Shown piece by piece: positions 11,592 through 23,499 of a DNA stretch of 64,000 nucleotides. Made by a program: the position numbers and the translations under genes. Under the pieces are notes generated by a model. That model worked only from the letters and a program-made list of their open reading frames with translations. It did not search any database and was not told the origin of the DNA. The stretch is taken from the NCBI GenBank assembly GCA_021234155.1, contig JAJEKV010000056.1, positions 4,842,356-4,906,355 on the forward strand, in the 5' to 3' direction. The first letter of the stretch is position 1. Each line of letters opens with the position of its first letter. This stretch comes from Isoetes taiwanensis. Taxonomy: Eukaryota > Streptophyta > Lycopodiopsida > Isoetales > Isoetaceae.

Positions 11592-13612
11592 ATGTCTGTC
11601 CGTAATTTCACGCCAGAAGAACTCCTTTCTTAGACGGCCTCTCGCTTGGAGCGCCATCAGCGTCGGGAAACTGTTCGCGACATGTATGGATCTGCTTATG
11701 ACATAGAGGGAGGCCATCTTCGGTCTAGGGCTCAGTCAGCGCCACCCACCCCTCGTGTCCTGTCTCGTCCCAGTTCCCCGCCCCAAGCGTGCAAACATTG
11801 CTCACAACCTCAGTCCCCTCATCACTATCAGGAGCCTTATCAGGCTCAACCTTCTCAACCGTACTTTCATACCCCTGAACATGCCTACATCCATCATTCT
11901 TCAGGCCATACGCCTCTTCCTTCACAACCATCATCTCCCCGGATGGGCACGGATATCCACACGTCTCCTTTATGCCTACCCAGAATATCCTTTCCCTACG
12001 CTTTCCCACTTTGCCCTTCCCTGTTTACAACCTTACAGATCTCAAAACCAATGCTCCAGCTACTTCCGTTTCTCAACCGCAGTCACCCCTTCATCAGGGT
12101 CCTTCAGGCACCATGCCACATCCAACTCAACCTCAATATCCTCACTATACTGTTCCTGTCCAGCCCAGCACTTTCACATCTACCTTTCAGACTCGGAACC
12201 GACTTATCCCACCTTTGGCAACACAAAAGGCAAACTGTTAGACCAAAGTGCTCAGGGCCCACATGGAAGAATTTGAGGCTCTAGCTGTCCTAAATGGTCA
12301 TGCGCAACCTCAACTGAAATTCCACATCTTTTCCACCACCCTGCGTGGCTCTCCTCATCAATGGCTCATGTCCAACAAAAGCCATTGGAAACAAGACTGG
12401 TCCGAAATGAGAACTGCTTTTCTGTCTCATTATGGAACCACGGATGATGATCAACTTCATCTCAAGCAACTCAATGAACTTCAACAAGAGCCCACAGAGT
12501 GCGCCTCGGATTTTTTGGGATCGACTTCACATTCGCTAAGTAAGCTCAAGGAGTACCCCCACACGTGAGCCGATTTTGGTCTGGTTTCTCCAAGGACTTC
12601 CTCCAAATATTCGATTCATGATGAATACTGCGCCCCAAGACTTTGAGCAAAGCATCGACCTTGTCAATCACTCGGGCCAATGTTTCCCCCGAGGCGTGGC
12701 TCTTCAAGAGCTCCCGCTCATTCCACTCATGGTTCCACAAACAAATTGCTCAGCCTCAACATGCTAATCCACAAAAGCCAAATCTGGTGCCATATTTGCA
12801 AATACCAAGGCCATTTGGCAAATGAGTGCAACTCCACCAATGGCCCCGCCTCATTGCAAGCGATGCAACATGTGCAATCATGCCACGGAAGAGTGCACTC
12901 GCGCACTCATCCCACACCGTTCCGCAACAAAATGGTTTATCAAGTGCAAACCACACCTCGGCAACAATCGCACTATCGGCAGCCACCACTTCAGGTGCAA
13001 CCCACGCAACTCTATCGACAGAATAGGGCAACCACGGGGGATCCAACCCACGTCCTCCTTTTGATCCTTCTAAAGCTTCGGTGTTATCACCGCCAAGAAT
13101 GGGGTCATACCACCACGGCGTGTCCTCAACTTCCACAAGTTCAGGTACAGCTTCCTGGCACAAATCAGACCACATCGGTCCGCCTCACGGCTTACCAACT
13201 CTGGATTGCTAATGGCAAACAAGGCCCAAGACCAGTTCTTAAGAAGCCACCAAGAGCCCTCGAATCACGCTATCAACCAGCTCCAGCAAATCAACCTCAG
13301 CTGGATCAACAAGCACAAGAGGAAATTTTTCAGGCACTTAATCCTCCAGTCCAGCCGTCAAATTGGGTTGGTTTAGTTTCACGCCAGACCAAGGCATCAC
13401 GTCCCTTGACCATTATTCCGAATGGCACGCAACCTGCCTTTGCCATTGACACCATTCCTCATGCGGACGAAAAAAAGGTACACTTTGCACCTGACTTGGA
13501 GAAGCTCATGCCACATGTCATGCCAAAAGTTCGCCAAAGCATTTTGAACCTCATGCAAGCTGCGGAAGGCCGCACATTGGCAAATGTTCATGCCACCACC
13601 AGAGCTCAATAA
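11592..13612 (+). pseudogene. gag of retrotransposon B
   Basis: The start is ATG 11592, reading 'MSVRNFTPEELLS' and then a stop, after which a second frame gives 'RRETVRDMYGSAYDIEGGH'. The capsid core (about 12190-12760) repeats the A signature 'STTLRGSPHQWLM' and 'AFLSHYGTTDDDQ'. Three CCHC knuckles are present as in A but spread over two frames (CHICKYQGHLANEC near 12790, CKRCNMCNHATEEC near 12856, and a third reading CYHRQEWGHTTTAC near 13081 in which the second Cys is Arg). The frame runs on to 13612 through the region preceding protease. The protein would coat element RNA. This copy is broken. Confidence 0.8.
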
Positions 13613-14899
13613 AGACAAGATACACCTTCCACATCTCAACCTCCACGCTCTCAAACGTATCCCAATATTGCTGCCGAGGTTGACTTACTCAAAGAAGTTG
13701 CTGCTTCACTACCACGCACTCCCGCACCAGTGGAACCAGCAGATCCTTTTTCTCATGTGCCTCTAGAACTCCAAGAGGAGCTAGCAAAGATCAAAATTCC
13801 TTTAAGCTTGGCAACCATTTTGAAACTCGTCCCGCTCTCAAGGACCGATTACCACTCCCAACCTGCTTTTAGTTGGGGCTGTATACCTCTACACCCACGG
13901 TCCATGCCACTTGGGTAATCAGCAAGTCAACCATGTTCAAATAGATGGAGGTAGCGCAATCAATCTCATCACGGATAAACTCCGCAAAACAAATGGGCAT
14001 CACACAACTCTTTTCGTGTCCCCATATGACATCAAGTTGGCTAATGGCCATATCACACGCGACCTCAAAGTCACACCTCTTCTTCACATCAACATCGGTG
14101 ATCTCCGCTTCCCCATGGAATTTGGAGTTTGGAAAGTCGGCGAAGATCCGTGTGACTATGAAATGTTGGTCGGCGGACCTTTTCTCCGCCAGCAAAGAGT
14201 ATCCATTCTTGGGCCACGGACCGCTTAGTCATCACCGATGGTCATCTCAATGCCACCATGGACTTGCAAACGCGGTGGGATCATTTCGTTGACAATGCGG
14301 AACCCTCTCTCGCATTACCGCATTCTAAAGAAGCTCGGAATATTTATCAAGTTCGGGCTCCACTGCGAAGTCCGCCTCATCATCCTACCCGAATATGCTG
14401 ATCCTTGGGGAGAAATGACTCTTGATCGGGACCAGGCCGGGTCGCTTTGCTTGACCCTTACCCGCTCCTTGCAATCGAATCCAACGTGTTGATCACTTTT
14501 CGGATGCTTGCACCTCCCCGCAACTCCCCGTTGATGTACACGCCGCCATGAAGCAACCTCTGCTGGATGAAACCGAGCAACCCCTCTTTTCACCACGCAA
14601 AGTGCCATGCATCCGGTTATGCTCCAACCTCCTGCACACATTGTCCAGATATTGAAGTAATACCCCATATTCGGACTCCGTAAGTCGAGATTGTGGACGT
14701 GGGCAACAATCAACCTTGTCCGCATTGCCGCCAATCTTCCGCTCCTTATCGTAATGAGGTCAAAGCCGTTCACAAAATTCAAGCACATTTTAAGCACCGA
14801 GTTACAGAGATCTTGGGGAATCAACAAAAGCTTGGGGAACTCACCATTCCTACCAAATCGATGCACGACCCGATTGTAACAACGCGATGCACCGGCTCA
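13613..14899 (+). pseudogene. aspartic protease and linker of retrotransposon B
   Basis: The protease reads 'VNHVQIDGGSAINLITDKL' around 13920-13980, keeping the D-G-G-S loop lost in A. It continues as 'DIKLANGHITRDLK' and 'EFGVWKVGEDPCDYEMLVGG' (about 14115-14180). An acidic, Pro-rich linker leads to reverse transcriptase at about 14900, in several frames. Compared with A the linker has many replacements of CAG by CGG and small deletions (for example TTCAGGCT in A near 10363, TTCGGGCT in B near 14353). Some breaks may therefore be read errors. Confidence 0.75.
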
Positions 14900-15620
14900 A
14901 CCCTAATTACCGCGGATCGCGTCAAGGCGGAAATTGACAAACTCCTTGTCGCGGGTTTGATCTATGAGGTCAAACATTCTCAATGGGTGAGCCCCATCGC
15001 CATTGCCCTCAAACACAATGGTAAGATCCGGCGTCAGGTGGACTATCGGAAACTCAATCAGCCACGGAGCGTGATCATTTTCCACTTCCCTTCACGCACT
15101 GGTTCGAAGAGGTAGCCGGACATGAGATGTACTCCTTCATGGATGGTTTTTTCGCTACAATCGGATCTCAATCAAAGAATCTGATCAACTCAAGACTACT
15201 TTCACCACCCCGTAAAGGCACTTTTGCCTACAAGGTGGTTCCTTTTGGATTATCAAACTCTCCATCCACGTTTCAACGCATCATGCTCTCGGTTTTCATG
15301 ATTTCATGAAGGAAAATCCCTTCTTGCAAATTTTTCAAGATGACTTCTCGCCTCTGATTCCATGGCTGACCATTTGGATAAATTGGAACTTCGTCTTCCG
15401 TAAATGTGATGAGTCTGGCATTAGTCTCAATCCTGAGAAATGCACCTTTTGCGTCACCTCTGGTGTCCTGTTAGGCCATGTTGTCAGCAAAGCAGGTATC
15501 ACCACAGATCCTGCCAAAATCAGTTGTGTGCTCAAGGCTCAAGCACCAGCCAATATCAAGGAGACACGCTCTTTCCTGGGTAAGGTCAATTATTACTCCA
15601 CCTTCATACCGGACTAGCGT
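14900..15620 (+). pseudogene. reverse transcriptase of retrotransposon B
   Basis: RNA-dependent DNA polymerase domain. Motifs in order: 'EIDKLLVAGLIYEVKHSQWV' (from 14930), 'VDYRKLNQ' (about 15040), 'HEMYSFMDGF' (15121), 'YKVVPFGLSNSPSTFQRIM' (15229), the catalytic box as 'IFQDDFS' (15331-15350), and 'FLGKVNYYSTFIP' (about 15573). The usual Y-x-D-D is F-Q-D-D here and C-Q-D-D in A, so the Asp pair is kept. At least three frameshifts occur. At one of them the corresponding A sequence (22341-22360) reads correctly, where B has lost bases at a CTGG site. Confidence 0.8.
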
Positions 15621-15999
15621 ACCATTGCGCATCCCATTCATAAACTCACGGGTGACGAATCTACCTGGGCTTGGAATTCCCAGGCGGATGCTGCTTTCCA
15701 ACAGCTGAAGCTTTTGCTTACTCAGGCACCGGTTCTTGCGTGAAGCTTTGGGTCTCATTTTCTGTGTCCAACGCTTCCGTCATTACCTTTTGGGCAGTCA
15801 AATCAAGTTCTTTGTGGACCACCAAGCACTCCTCTATTTGATCAACAAGTCCACGCCCACGGGCCGCATTGCTCGTTGGGTCCTTCTTCTCCAAGAATTT
15901 GCTCCTTTTGAAATCGTTCATAAGGCCGGCAAATCTCATGTAGTCCCGGATTATCTTTCACGCATCCACACAGATGATCCCTCAACTGGAGTCTCAGAC
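15621..15999 (+). pseudogene. RNase H of retrotransposon B, amino-terminal part deleted
   Basis: Reads 'REALGLIFCVQRFRHYLLG', 'IKFFVDHQALLYLIN' and 'SHVVPDYLSR'. The first third of the domain, including the first catalytic Asp (22969 in A), is missing. The 161 bases that follow GTTCTTG in A (22931-23091) are absent at 15737. The domain would remove RNA from the hybrid during reverse transcription. Here it cannot be active. Confidence 0.85.
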
Positions 16000-16039
16000 G
16001 CCTTTCCTGATGCTCAGCTCTTTTTAGTAACGGCAACAC

Positions 16040-17590
16040 CACATTGGATGATTTTCAGCAGTACCTCCTCACAGGTGCTCTTCCACCAGAAGACGAGACG
16101 CTCTCTCCTGCCAAGCGGCAATCCCGTCGCCATCAATTTCTCCGAGAGGTCCGTGACTACACCATGGTTGCAGGACATCTCTACAAAAAGGGTAAGGACA
16201 CCATCCTTCCGGACAGCGTGTTCTACCTCATGAAGTTCCGATATTGTTCGAGAAGCTCATCAAGGGCTAGGTGGTGGTCATTTTCATGGTGACACCACGC
16301 ACGCAAAAATCCTTCTCATTGGGTATTATTGGCCCACGCTCTTCAAAGATGCTCACGCCCACGCCAAGACGTGGCCGCGCTTGCCACCGGTGGGGCGCCC
16401 CACGGCCCGTGGACTCTTCCCTTGACGCCGGCCGCCACGCCACTTCCCTTCAAAAATGGGGAATGGACTTTGTGGGACCTATAGATCCTCTAGCGCACAC
16501 CCGCGTCTCGATACATTCTGGTTCTCACTGACTACGCCACCAAATGGGCGGAAGCTTGTGCACTTCACGGGGGGTTCACCTTTATCACATGAGCATATGC
16601 CACCTGCGTGCTTAAAGTGAGAAGAAACACCCCTATATACGTTCGCAAAAGTGTTGGAAAAAACCCCTTCCGTGGAAAAAAAATACACTAGAATGTCGGT
16701 AAGAGGGGATTTAAACCCCTAGTATAATGCATGGCAAACGCCGAAAAAACCCCTTCCATGCACTCACTAGGTTTATACGGGTCTTCTGTGTGAATCCCCC
16801 ATGGTGCACTTCCAGACAACACTGCAGCAAGCACAGCTAGGGTCCTCTATCAACAAATTATCACGCTTGATTCTACCCTTTCCCGGGCTGAGCTGGTCGC
16901 TGACCGTGGTGTCCATTTCATCAATCATACTATCAAGGAGCTGACGGATTATCTCCCCGATACATCATCACAAGAGCACACCTTACTATCCTCAAGGTAA
17001 TGGTTTGGCGTAAAGCACCAACAAAACTCGTCACCATTCTCAAGAAAATTTGTGACGCTTCCCGCATGCAGTTGGCGGAGACAAAACTTCCTCTTGTTCT
17101 TTGGGCCTACAATACTTGTTTCAAGATTGCTACCGGTCACACTCCTTTTAAATTGGTTTATGGTCGAAGCTCTCATGCCGCTTTGAATACATCCTTCCAA
17201 CACTCCGCTTTCAACCGGCTATTTGCTCATAATCCACCTGCCGCACTCAAAGAAAGGGTCTATCAATTAGAAACAGTTGGATGAACTTCGACGGATGCTT
17301 ATATTCGTTTCTCCATGGACAACAGTTGCAAAAATCTTTACATGACAAACGTCAAGACAAAAAAACATTCAAAGAAGGCGATTTGGTTCTTCTTTATGAT
17401 TCCGTGTACAAAAATTTTTCGTAAACTCAAGTTTCGTTGGCTTGGCCCTTATCAAATTGTTCAAGTGGTTAGACCAAGCGTTTTCCAACCGGGCGAGTTA
17501 GATGGCACTCCATTACCTACATTGGTTAATGGTTTTCGCCTCAAAACATTTCATCACACGCAGGCAAATAAAATCAACAAACAGATCTGA
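16040..17590 (+). pseudogene. integrase of retrotransposon B, interrupted by a MITE
   Basis: DDE integrase that would insert element cDNA into the genome. The zinc-binding region is recognisable near 16270-16400. 'KWGMDFVGP' (16455) holds the first Asp and 'ADRGVHFINHTIKEL' (about 16900) the second. The stretch that should hold the Glu is broken ('NGLA*STN', near 17000). The carboxy end reads 'KLKFRWLGPYQIVQVV' (about 17425) with no chromodomain. A 237-bp MITE (16567-16803) splits the domain, and there are further frameshifts. The A copy (23600-24715) shows the intact motif order. Confidence 0.8.
16567..16803. mobile_element. 237-bp MITE with 9-bp target duplication
   Basis: Relative to A, B has an extra block bounded by GTGCACTTC on both sides (16558-16566 and 16804-16812). 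The ends are inverted: ACGGGGGGTTCACC at the left, and CATGGGGGATTCAC reading inward from the right. A 9-bp duplication and a short GGGGG-rTTCAC inverted end fit a Mutator-like MITE. The interior is non-coding. Confidence 0.85.
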
Positions 17591-17731
17591 TTCAAGACGC
17601 AAACACCACGTAAAGTGACTAGAAAGGCGGCATATTCTATTATAGTGGAGATTTTTTTACAAAATGTAGGCGCGACCAAATAATTTCCGCTATATGGCCA
17701 CTGCCCTATATACAAAAAACGCTCTCGAGCC

Positions 17732-18100
17732 CTATCTACTAAGTCCTAAGAGGAAAAACCCTCTACTCCGGGTTTGGAGCAGAGGTGATGCGGAGGAGAT
17801 GGTAGAGGTTCTCGCTTTCGGGATCCCAAATGAAGGTGCGAACCACCTCCATCCCGTTGGTCTTCGGTCGGGATGTTCAGCCATCCCGGCACACCACCGC
17901 CCATTCGAATGCCCGCGGTTGTGGCAGCGCCAGAGGTCCGTACAATTCATCTTGCGGGTAATCCACTCCTGGCGGTTAAATGGGCATAGTGCGTCCTCGT
18001 TCAAACCCGGCCCGGCGGCCATCTTGGCGCCATCGGATGCCTTCGTTACTCGGTTCATCTTATATAGCCAATCGAGGAACTCCTTGTCGGCGTGGACCAA
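17732..18100 (-). CDS. antisense ORF (aORF) of retrotransposon B, function unknown
   Basis: A 122-residue open frame on the strand opposite to gag-pol, between integrase and the extra sense ORF. It contains 'RQEWITRKMNCTDLWRCHN', 'CAGMAEHPD' and a hydrophobic end 'SRGFFLLGLSR'. The same segments occur in the same place and orientation in A (24915-25109), in pieces. Conservation of the protein over two diverged copies suggests it is or was translated. Antisense ORFs in this position are known from Tat-lineage retrotransposons, but their role is not established. The Cys/His pairs might bind metal. No family was recognised. Confidence 0.6.
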   Translation of the reverse strand: MVHADKEFLDWLYKMNRVTKASDGAKMAAGPGLNEDALCPFNRQEWITRKMNCTDLWRCHNRGHSNGRWCAGMAEHPDRRPTGWRWFAPSFGIPKARTSTISSASPLLQTRSRGFFLLGLSR

Positions 18101-18565
18101 TCACACAAATCGCCAACATGTTTGCAATGCAAGGTTTCTAAAATGAGAATCTTTTCTCTCCCGCGCATATCTAGCCATGGTACCTTCCCGACACATTCCT
18201 TTTAATGATATCCCACTTGAGTTGCCCGGCATTGAATGCAATTTCTTCTTTTCACGCCCGTCGAACATTAATGTGTGTCCTTTGCCCACCTGTCACATCC
18301 GATCCTTCTTTCCGCGTCTCATCCTCACCGTTCATTGCTTCTCCCTTACGTTTTTGGGACTTAGCCAAATTTTTGCCTCTCAATACACTTCTTGGCATCT
18401 TTTGACACTTGGCACCATCAAGCGGTTCGGTTTAAGCCCTCTTCATACCTCTTAGCCTCGGTTATGCCCTAAAAAACCTTTTACGTTCTTAAGCGCCCTT
18501 GTCCTCCCGCTTTCGACTTTAGTCCTCAGCCTTTGAATCACTCTTAGTTTACGCAAATCGTTACC

Positions 18566-20700
18566 ATGGCTTTTGCCCCAAGATTTTCTACACTTCAAGC
18601 CTCTTGCTCCCAAGGATCCGGCTCTTTTTGCATCTGTATCCTTCTTGGCGCCCACTTTCAAATAGAAGCCCTTGTTGGCCCAAATAAAGAAGTATTTGAG
18701 CGACACAAACTTCGAATTCTCTCAAATGGAACTTCCGGCTCCAAATCGACCGGTTGGCCTTCATTCATCGCCAATATCGTTAACGACCCAAGGCTACACC
18801 ACTATGGTCGATGGCACCACCATTTCGCTGACTCAACATTTGATTTCTGAGGTATTTCATATTCCCTTGCACACCCCTTGTGTATCATGGTCTGCCATAC
18901 AGGATCTCGATGTCACAGAGTTTGGTGCACCTGCTTATCATGCCAATGTCCATCGTCTGACCAATATCGACAAGCCTCACGAAACCTTTGTTAAATTTAC
19001 GTGGCGCCAAGTTCCTTGGGTATTCTATCAAGAACACCCATATCAATAAGCCTTTCTATAACCTGGTCATCACTGCTACACACTCCAACCACCACATAGA
19101 TTGGCCCCAAATGATGTTCTATCGTCTTCTCCAAGAAATGGACCGCCTTCGGGGTGCACTTCCATTTCTGAAGTTTCTGTGGGAGGCCACTTTCAAGCCC
19201 TCATCCGTCATTACTTCCCTCCCACACCACAAAATTCTCATAATTCCACTCAGCGCTCCCTTCCAATGACTAACCGAGCTGGCACTTCACGCTCTTCTTC
19301 CCTGGTCATGTCCAAAGTCCGCACCCATGTCCTTGTCTCCTCCTCCGCTACACCATCCGGGTTCACACCATCTTTCCCAAACATCACAAACCGGGGCAAC
19401 AGTACCGGCTCCACCACCACAACACCCTCGTCGGGTTGTTGTATCGATTATCGGCCGGGGATGCTCAATTTCGCTGCTCTCAAGTTACAAGAATCCCAAA
19501 GGCGGCTCTTATGGCGGGGTTCCAGCGGAGGCACTAGAGGCCTCGATGCGGTACACGGGGACCTTCAAAGCGCAATCGCCCAAGTTGCAACTTTGGAGGC
19601 CAAACTTCAAGACAAACCGAAGCTCTCTTACAGGCTCATGCGGATCTCAAAAGTGCACAAGATCAAGTCGGCCAACTTGCGGATCAACGAGCTCGGCTCA
19701 ATCAGAAATTCAGAATTTATTGGAGCACAACAAGTCAAAGCCGCTCTCCACGAGTACCAGGGCCTTGATATTGCTAAGCTCAACGCCTTGTACTCGAACT
19801 TTGTGAAAATTTCAGCACTCAAGTTCAAAACCTTTCAGCCCGGGGCGCTCAAGTTGCCTCCTTGACGGCTCGGCTTTCTACACGAACCTCTCGGCTCACC
19901 TCTCTTCAAGATCAGCTTACGCGAGGTGCGTAAAAAGAAGATCTTGGATGGCCAGGAGATTGCCGTGCTTTCGTCTCAATACTCCGGGAAATCCTCCTCC
20001 CGTCAACACTTCTCGAACGGGTCCGTGACCCGATCCGCTTCTTTGCTAGAACGGGACAACCGGATCATTGATCTTGAACAACAGCTTCTGACAAGCTATT
20101 CGATCTGGCGATGAGGCTCAAGCAAAACTTGGCGGCCATACAGCCATTCTTAACGAATGCCTTTTGACTTCCCCCCTTCCTTCACGCTATCACGATTATG
20201 TGGTTGCTCGCCACCACCTCTTCCTTTCGGTGGCATCGCGGCGGATGGACTGTGGATATTCCCCTGGCGGTCTGATTTTCTTGGTTGGCGAACTCTCCAT
20301 TGAAGACAAAGGGTTGTCTTTGTGCCCTTGTGGTCTTTGATCTCATACACTTGCCGATCCGGACTTTATTACCTTCGAGTTGTTCAGCCATGGCTTACAT
20401 ATTTCATGATTTCTATCCGGGTGATACACGGGAACACTTCGAAAATGGGCCACGCCCGACTCTTTCGGGGTGACCCCAGCGTGCAATGGGTGCTTCGGGA
20501 TAACAACCCATATCTTGCGGATCCTGCTGGACCCAAACTCTTCATCGAGTACATGCACGAGCTTGCCAATCATTTATCTCTCGGCAAGCGGAAGCGCCGC
20601 AACGATAAGGAAGTATCTAGGACATCAGGGGATCTTCCCTATGCACAAATTTATATGCAGCACCTCGCCGTTATAATCAATTACGAGCTCGTTGGATAGC
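18566..20700 (+). pseudogene. extra sense ORF (ORF3) of retrotransposon B
   Basis: The start is ATG 18566 (matching 25650 in A). The first part contains 'MVDGTTISLTQHLISEVFHI' and 'SWSAIQDLDVTEFGAP', resembling the 'putative plant transposon protein' type domain found after or near pol in several plant retroelements. The middle part is a Gln/Ala/Leu-rich coiled coil ('DLQSAIAQVATLEAKLQ'). The last part, 'AYIFHDFYPGDT' and 'YLGH', is best read in A. Frameshifts occur at about every 300 bases. Function unknown. The product is translated in the sense direction, possibly from a separate transcript. Confidence 0.6.
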
Positions 20701-21528
20701 AAGGCGGTCCCCCACGGGATGGGATAGCCCTCCCCACAACTCTCAACTCTCTGCTTCTCTTTGGGATGGCAGTGTCAAGCTCTTGATCCGGATCTTGTCG
20801 ATCAATTCGGGGAGACCGCTCGGAACCCACGCCCATGGGCATGGTTCCTTCTCCCTATGCTTCCCAGGTGTACCTCCACGCCCAAGGTTCCCGACTTCGA
20901 TTGGCGCCCTTTTTGGACCAAGGTCATGGATGGTCATGCGCGGGATGGACTCCACCTCGGATCTCGGCGGATCTCCGTGGGATCCACGCGTTTGTTCGGC
21001 GCTCACATTGGGAAGAAGGTGCCACTCGGATACCACCACGAATTGGATCTACATTGCTAATGGCGTGGTTGGCAGGCCGGCGGATATCGCTTCATGGTCT
21101 TGACACCTTCTTGCAGAATGCCACCACCTCACCCGATCCTTGATCCATCTTCAAGCAGGGATTTTGTGCTGCTCTCAAATGCATTTTGCTAAGCTCCTTA
21201 AATCGGCAAGCGTCCCATTTTTCCATTGCAATCCGAATGCCCGTCAATCGATTGCCTTTGGCCTCCAGACTGTCTCCTCATGGAATGTCGGTACATTTCT
21301 TGAGGCGCCCATGCTTTGCCCTTGAAGACATGGTGCGCTCTCGCTTTCTTATTGATGCAGATCCCGCCCTTGGCCAAAAACACTCCTCCCGCTCTTCAAA
21401 CACGCCCGGGATCTCATTAGCCACATACCATAATGGTGCCCGTCCTCACTCCCCGTGAGGATCACTTTCGAACCAGATGGCTTCCCCGCCCTCGAAACAC
21501 TTCCTCCTTTTCTTCACTCGAGTGTCGT
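20701..21528 (+). other. 3' untranslated region of retrotransposon B
   Basis: No conserved frame can be tested here because A lacks the matching part. Several G+C-rich open frames exist, none with a recognisable domain. The position between the last ORF and the polypurine tract fits an untranslated leader to the 3' LTR. Confidence 0.5.
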
Positions 21529-21540
21529 TTGGTGGGGGGG
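21529..21540 (+). promoter_or_regulatory. polypurine tract of retrotransposon B
   Basis: TTGGTGGGGGGG directly precedes the 3' LTR start TGTCCTCTG, the place where plus-strand synthesis is primed. It contains T at two early positions, so the usable tract is probably GGTGGGGGGG. Confidence 0.7.
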
Positions 21541-22122
21541 TGTCCTCTGTGCCTCCTGATGCAGGGACTATTCATGCATCTGACGCACCGAGGTCAAGCT
21601 CAAGGATCCTCGGTCGACCCTTGGGTCAGCCATCAAAGGCTCAGTGAAGACCAGCGGCGGAGACCCGCCGGTCAAAGCTGTGGCCCGTCAACAAGAGGCC
21701 GCTTCGGACAAGTGACGGCGAGATCACTTCTTCGGCGTCCGGCGTGATTCTAGGCACTTCAAGAGGCACCGCCAACATTCCTGTGAAAATCGAGGCCTCC
21801 TTCCGTGAGTCGGCACCAGATCGATCGAGTGTCTATATTGGGCCAAAGGCCATTGTACTATATATATGAGTAGAGCTAGCACATGAGTTTTAGATGAGTT
21901 TGAGTCTTGTCTCCTTCGATTTTCTCTCTATTATGAGAGCTCATGTATGTTCATCATTGATATCAAGGAAGCTTATCATTTTCCTCTCATTTGTTACGTT
22001 TTCTTCTTCTTCTTCTCTTCTTGCAAATCCCGCGTGACATAGTCCCCCGGACTCTCCTGTTAGATCCACGGGTCCTCACAGAGGGCTGTCTTCCAGGAGT
22101 TCCCGAACCCAGACCCCAAACA
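21541..22122 (+). repeat. 3' LTR of retrotransposon B
   Basis: Starts TGTCCTCTGTGCC and ends ..CCCCAAACA, collinear with 10955-11544. Differences from the 5' LTR are concentrated at CAG sites. For example GATCAGTCAGAGTG at 11236 reads GATCGATCGAGTG here (21819-21831). Confidence 0.92.
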
Positions 22123-22900
22123 AAACTCCTTGCTGCAGGTTTGATCTATGAGGTCAAACATTCTGAATGGGTGAGCCCCATCGTCATTGCACTCAAACAC
22201 AATGGTAAGATCCGCGTTTGCGTGGACTACCGAAAACTCAATCAGGCCCACGGGCGTGATCATTTTCCACTTCCCTTCACGCAGACCCGTGTTACGGAAG
22301 AGGTCATTTGGACATGAGATGTACTCCTTCATGGATGGTTTTTCTGGCTACAATCAGATCTCAATCAAAGAATCTGATCAACTCAAGACTACTTTCACCA
22401 CCCCGTGGGGCACTTTTGCCTACAAGATGGTTCCTTTTCGCTTATCAAACTCTCCATCAACGTTTCAACGCATCATGCTCTCAGTTTTTCATGATTTTAT
22501 AAAGGAAAATCCCTTCTTACAAATTTGTCAAGATGACTTCTCTCGCGCCTCTGCCCATGGTGACCATTTGGATAAATTGGAACTTCGTCTTTCGAAATGT
22601 GATGAGTCCCAATTAGTCTCAATCTGGAGAAATGCACCTTTTGTGTCACCTCGTGTGTTACGTTAGGACACGTTGTCGAAAGCGTGTATCACCACAGATC
22701 CTGCCAAAATCAGTTGTGTGCTCAAAGCTCAAGCACCAGCCAATATCAAGGAGACACGCTCTTTCCTGGGTAAGGTCAATTATTACTCCACCTTCATTCC
22801 TGGACTAGCAGCCATTGCAGATCCCATTCATAAACTCACGGTGATGATGAATCCACCGGGCTTGGAATTCCCGGTGGATCTTTGCTTTCCAACAGATTGA
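22123..22900 (+). pseudogene. reverse transcriptase of retrotransposon A (continues after B)
   Basis: Resumes the A reading frame directly after B: 'KLLAAGLIYEVKHSEWVSP', 'CVDYRKLNQA', 'MDGFSGYNQISIKESDQLKT' (22329-22386), 'KMVPFRLSNSPSTFQRIM' and the catalytic pair in 'ICQDDFS' (Asp-Asp 22532-22537). The thumb and connection contain 'ETRSFLGKVNYYSTFIPGLA' (about 22750-22810). Frameshifts lie near 22265, 22600 and 22670. This region is better preserved than the matching part of B, although A is the older insertion. Confidence 0.85.
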
Positions 22901-23395
22901 AGCTTTTGCTTACTCAGGCCCCGGTTCTTGTTCCTCCTCAATGGGACAAGCCCTTTCATATTCATGTCGATGTCTCGGCGTTTGCTATTGGAGCTGTTCT
23001 TTCTCAAGAATATGATGCGCACACTGACAAACCAAACCGATACGCCAGCCGAAAACTCAATTCTGCTGAGCGCAACTATTCTGCCACAGAGCGTGAAGCT
23101 TTGGGTCTCATTTTCTGTGTCCAACGCTTCCGTCACTACCTTTTGGGCAGTCAGATCAAATTCTTTGTTGACCACCAAGCACTCCTTTATTTGATCAACA
23201 AATCCACGCCCACAGGCCGCATTGCTCGTTGGGTTCTTCTTCTCCAAGAATTTGCCCCTTTTGAAATTGTTCACAAGGCCAGCAAATCTCATGTTGTCCC
23301 GGATTATCTTTCACGCATCCACATAGATGATCCCTCCACTGGAGTCTCAGACGCCTTTCCTGACGCTCAACTCTTTTTAGTCACGGCAACACCAC
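22882..23395 (+). CDS. RNase H of retrotransposon A
   Basis: The domain reads without a break: 'HVDVSAFAIGAVLSQE' with the first catalytic Asp at 22969, 'ERNYSATEREALGLIFCVQR', 'IKFFVDHQALLYLIN', and 'SHVVPDYLSRIH' at the end. This is the usual Ty3/gypsy RNase H fused between reverse transcriptase and integrase. It serves as the reference for the 161-bp deletion in B. Confidence 0.88.
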
Positions 23396-23499
23396 ATTGG
23401 TTCCATGACTTTCGGCGGTACCTCCTCCGCGCGCTCTCCACCCGGAGGACATGGCGCTCTCTCATGCCAAAGCGACAATCCCGTGCGTCATCAATTTCT

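Larger units (their letters stand above)
10955..22122 (+). mobile_element. retrotransposon B: full-length relative of A, nested in A
   Basis: Bounded by LTRs at 10955-11544 and 21541-22122, with a primer site at 11546 and polypurine tract at 21529-21540. The 5-bp duplication AAACT marks insertion into the reverse-transcriptase region of A. The internal order matches A: gag, protease, reverse transcriptase, RNase H, integrase, antisense ORF, extra sense ORF. The coding parts carry many frameshifts, a 161-bp RNase H deletion and a MITE in integrase. B is younger than A by position, yet reads as more damaged. Much of that excess sits at CAG/CTG sites. Confidence 0.92.
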
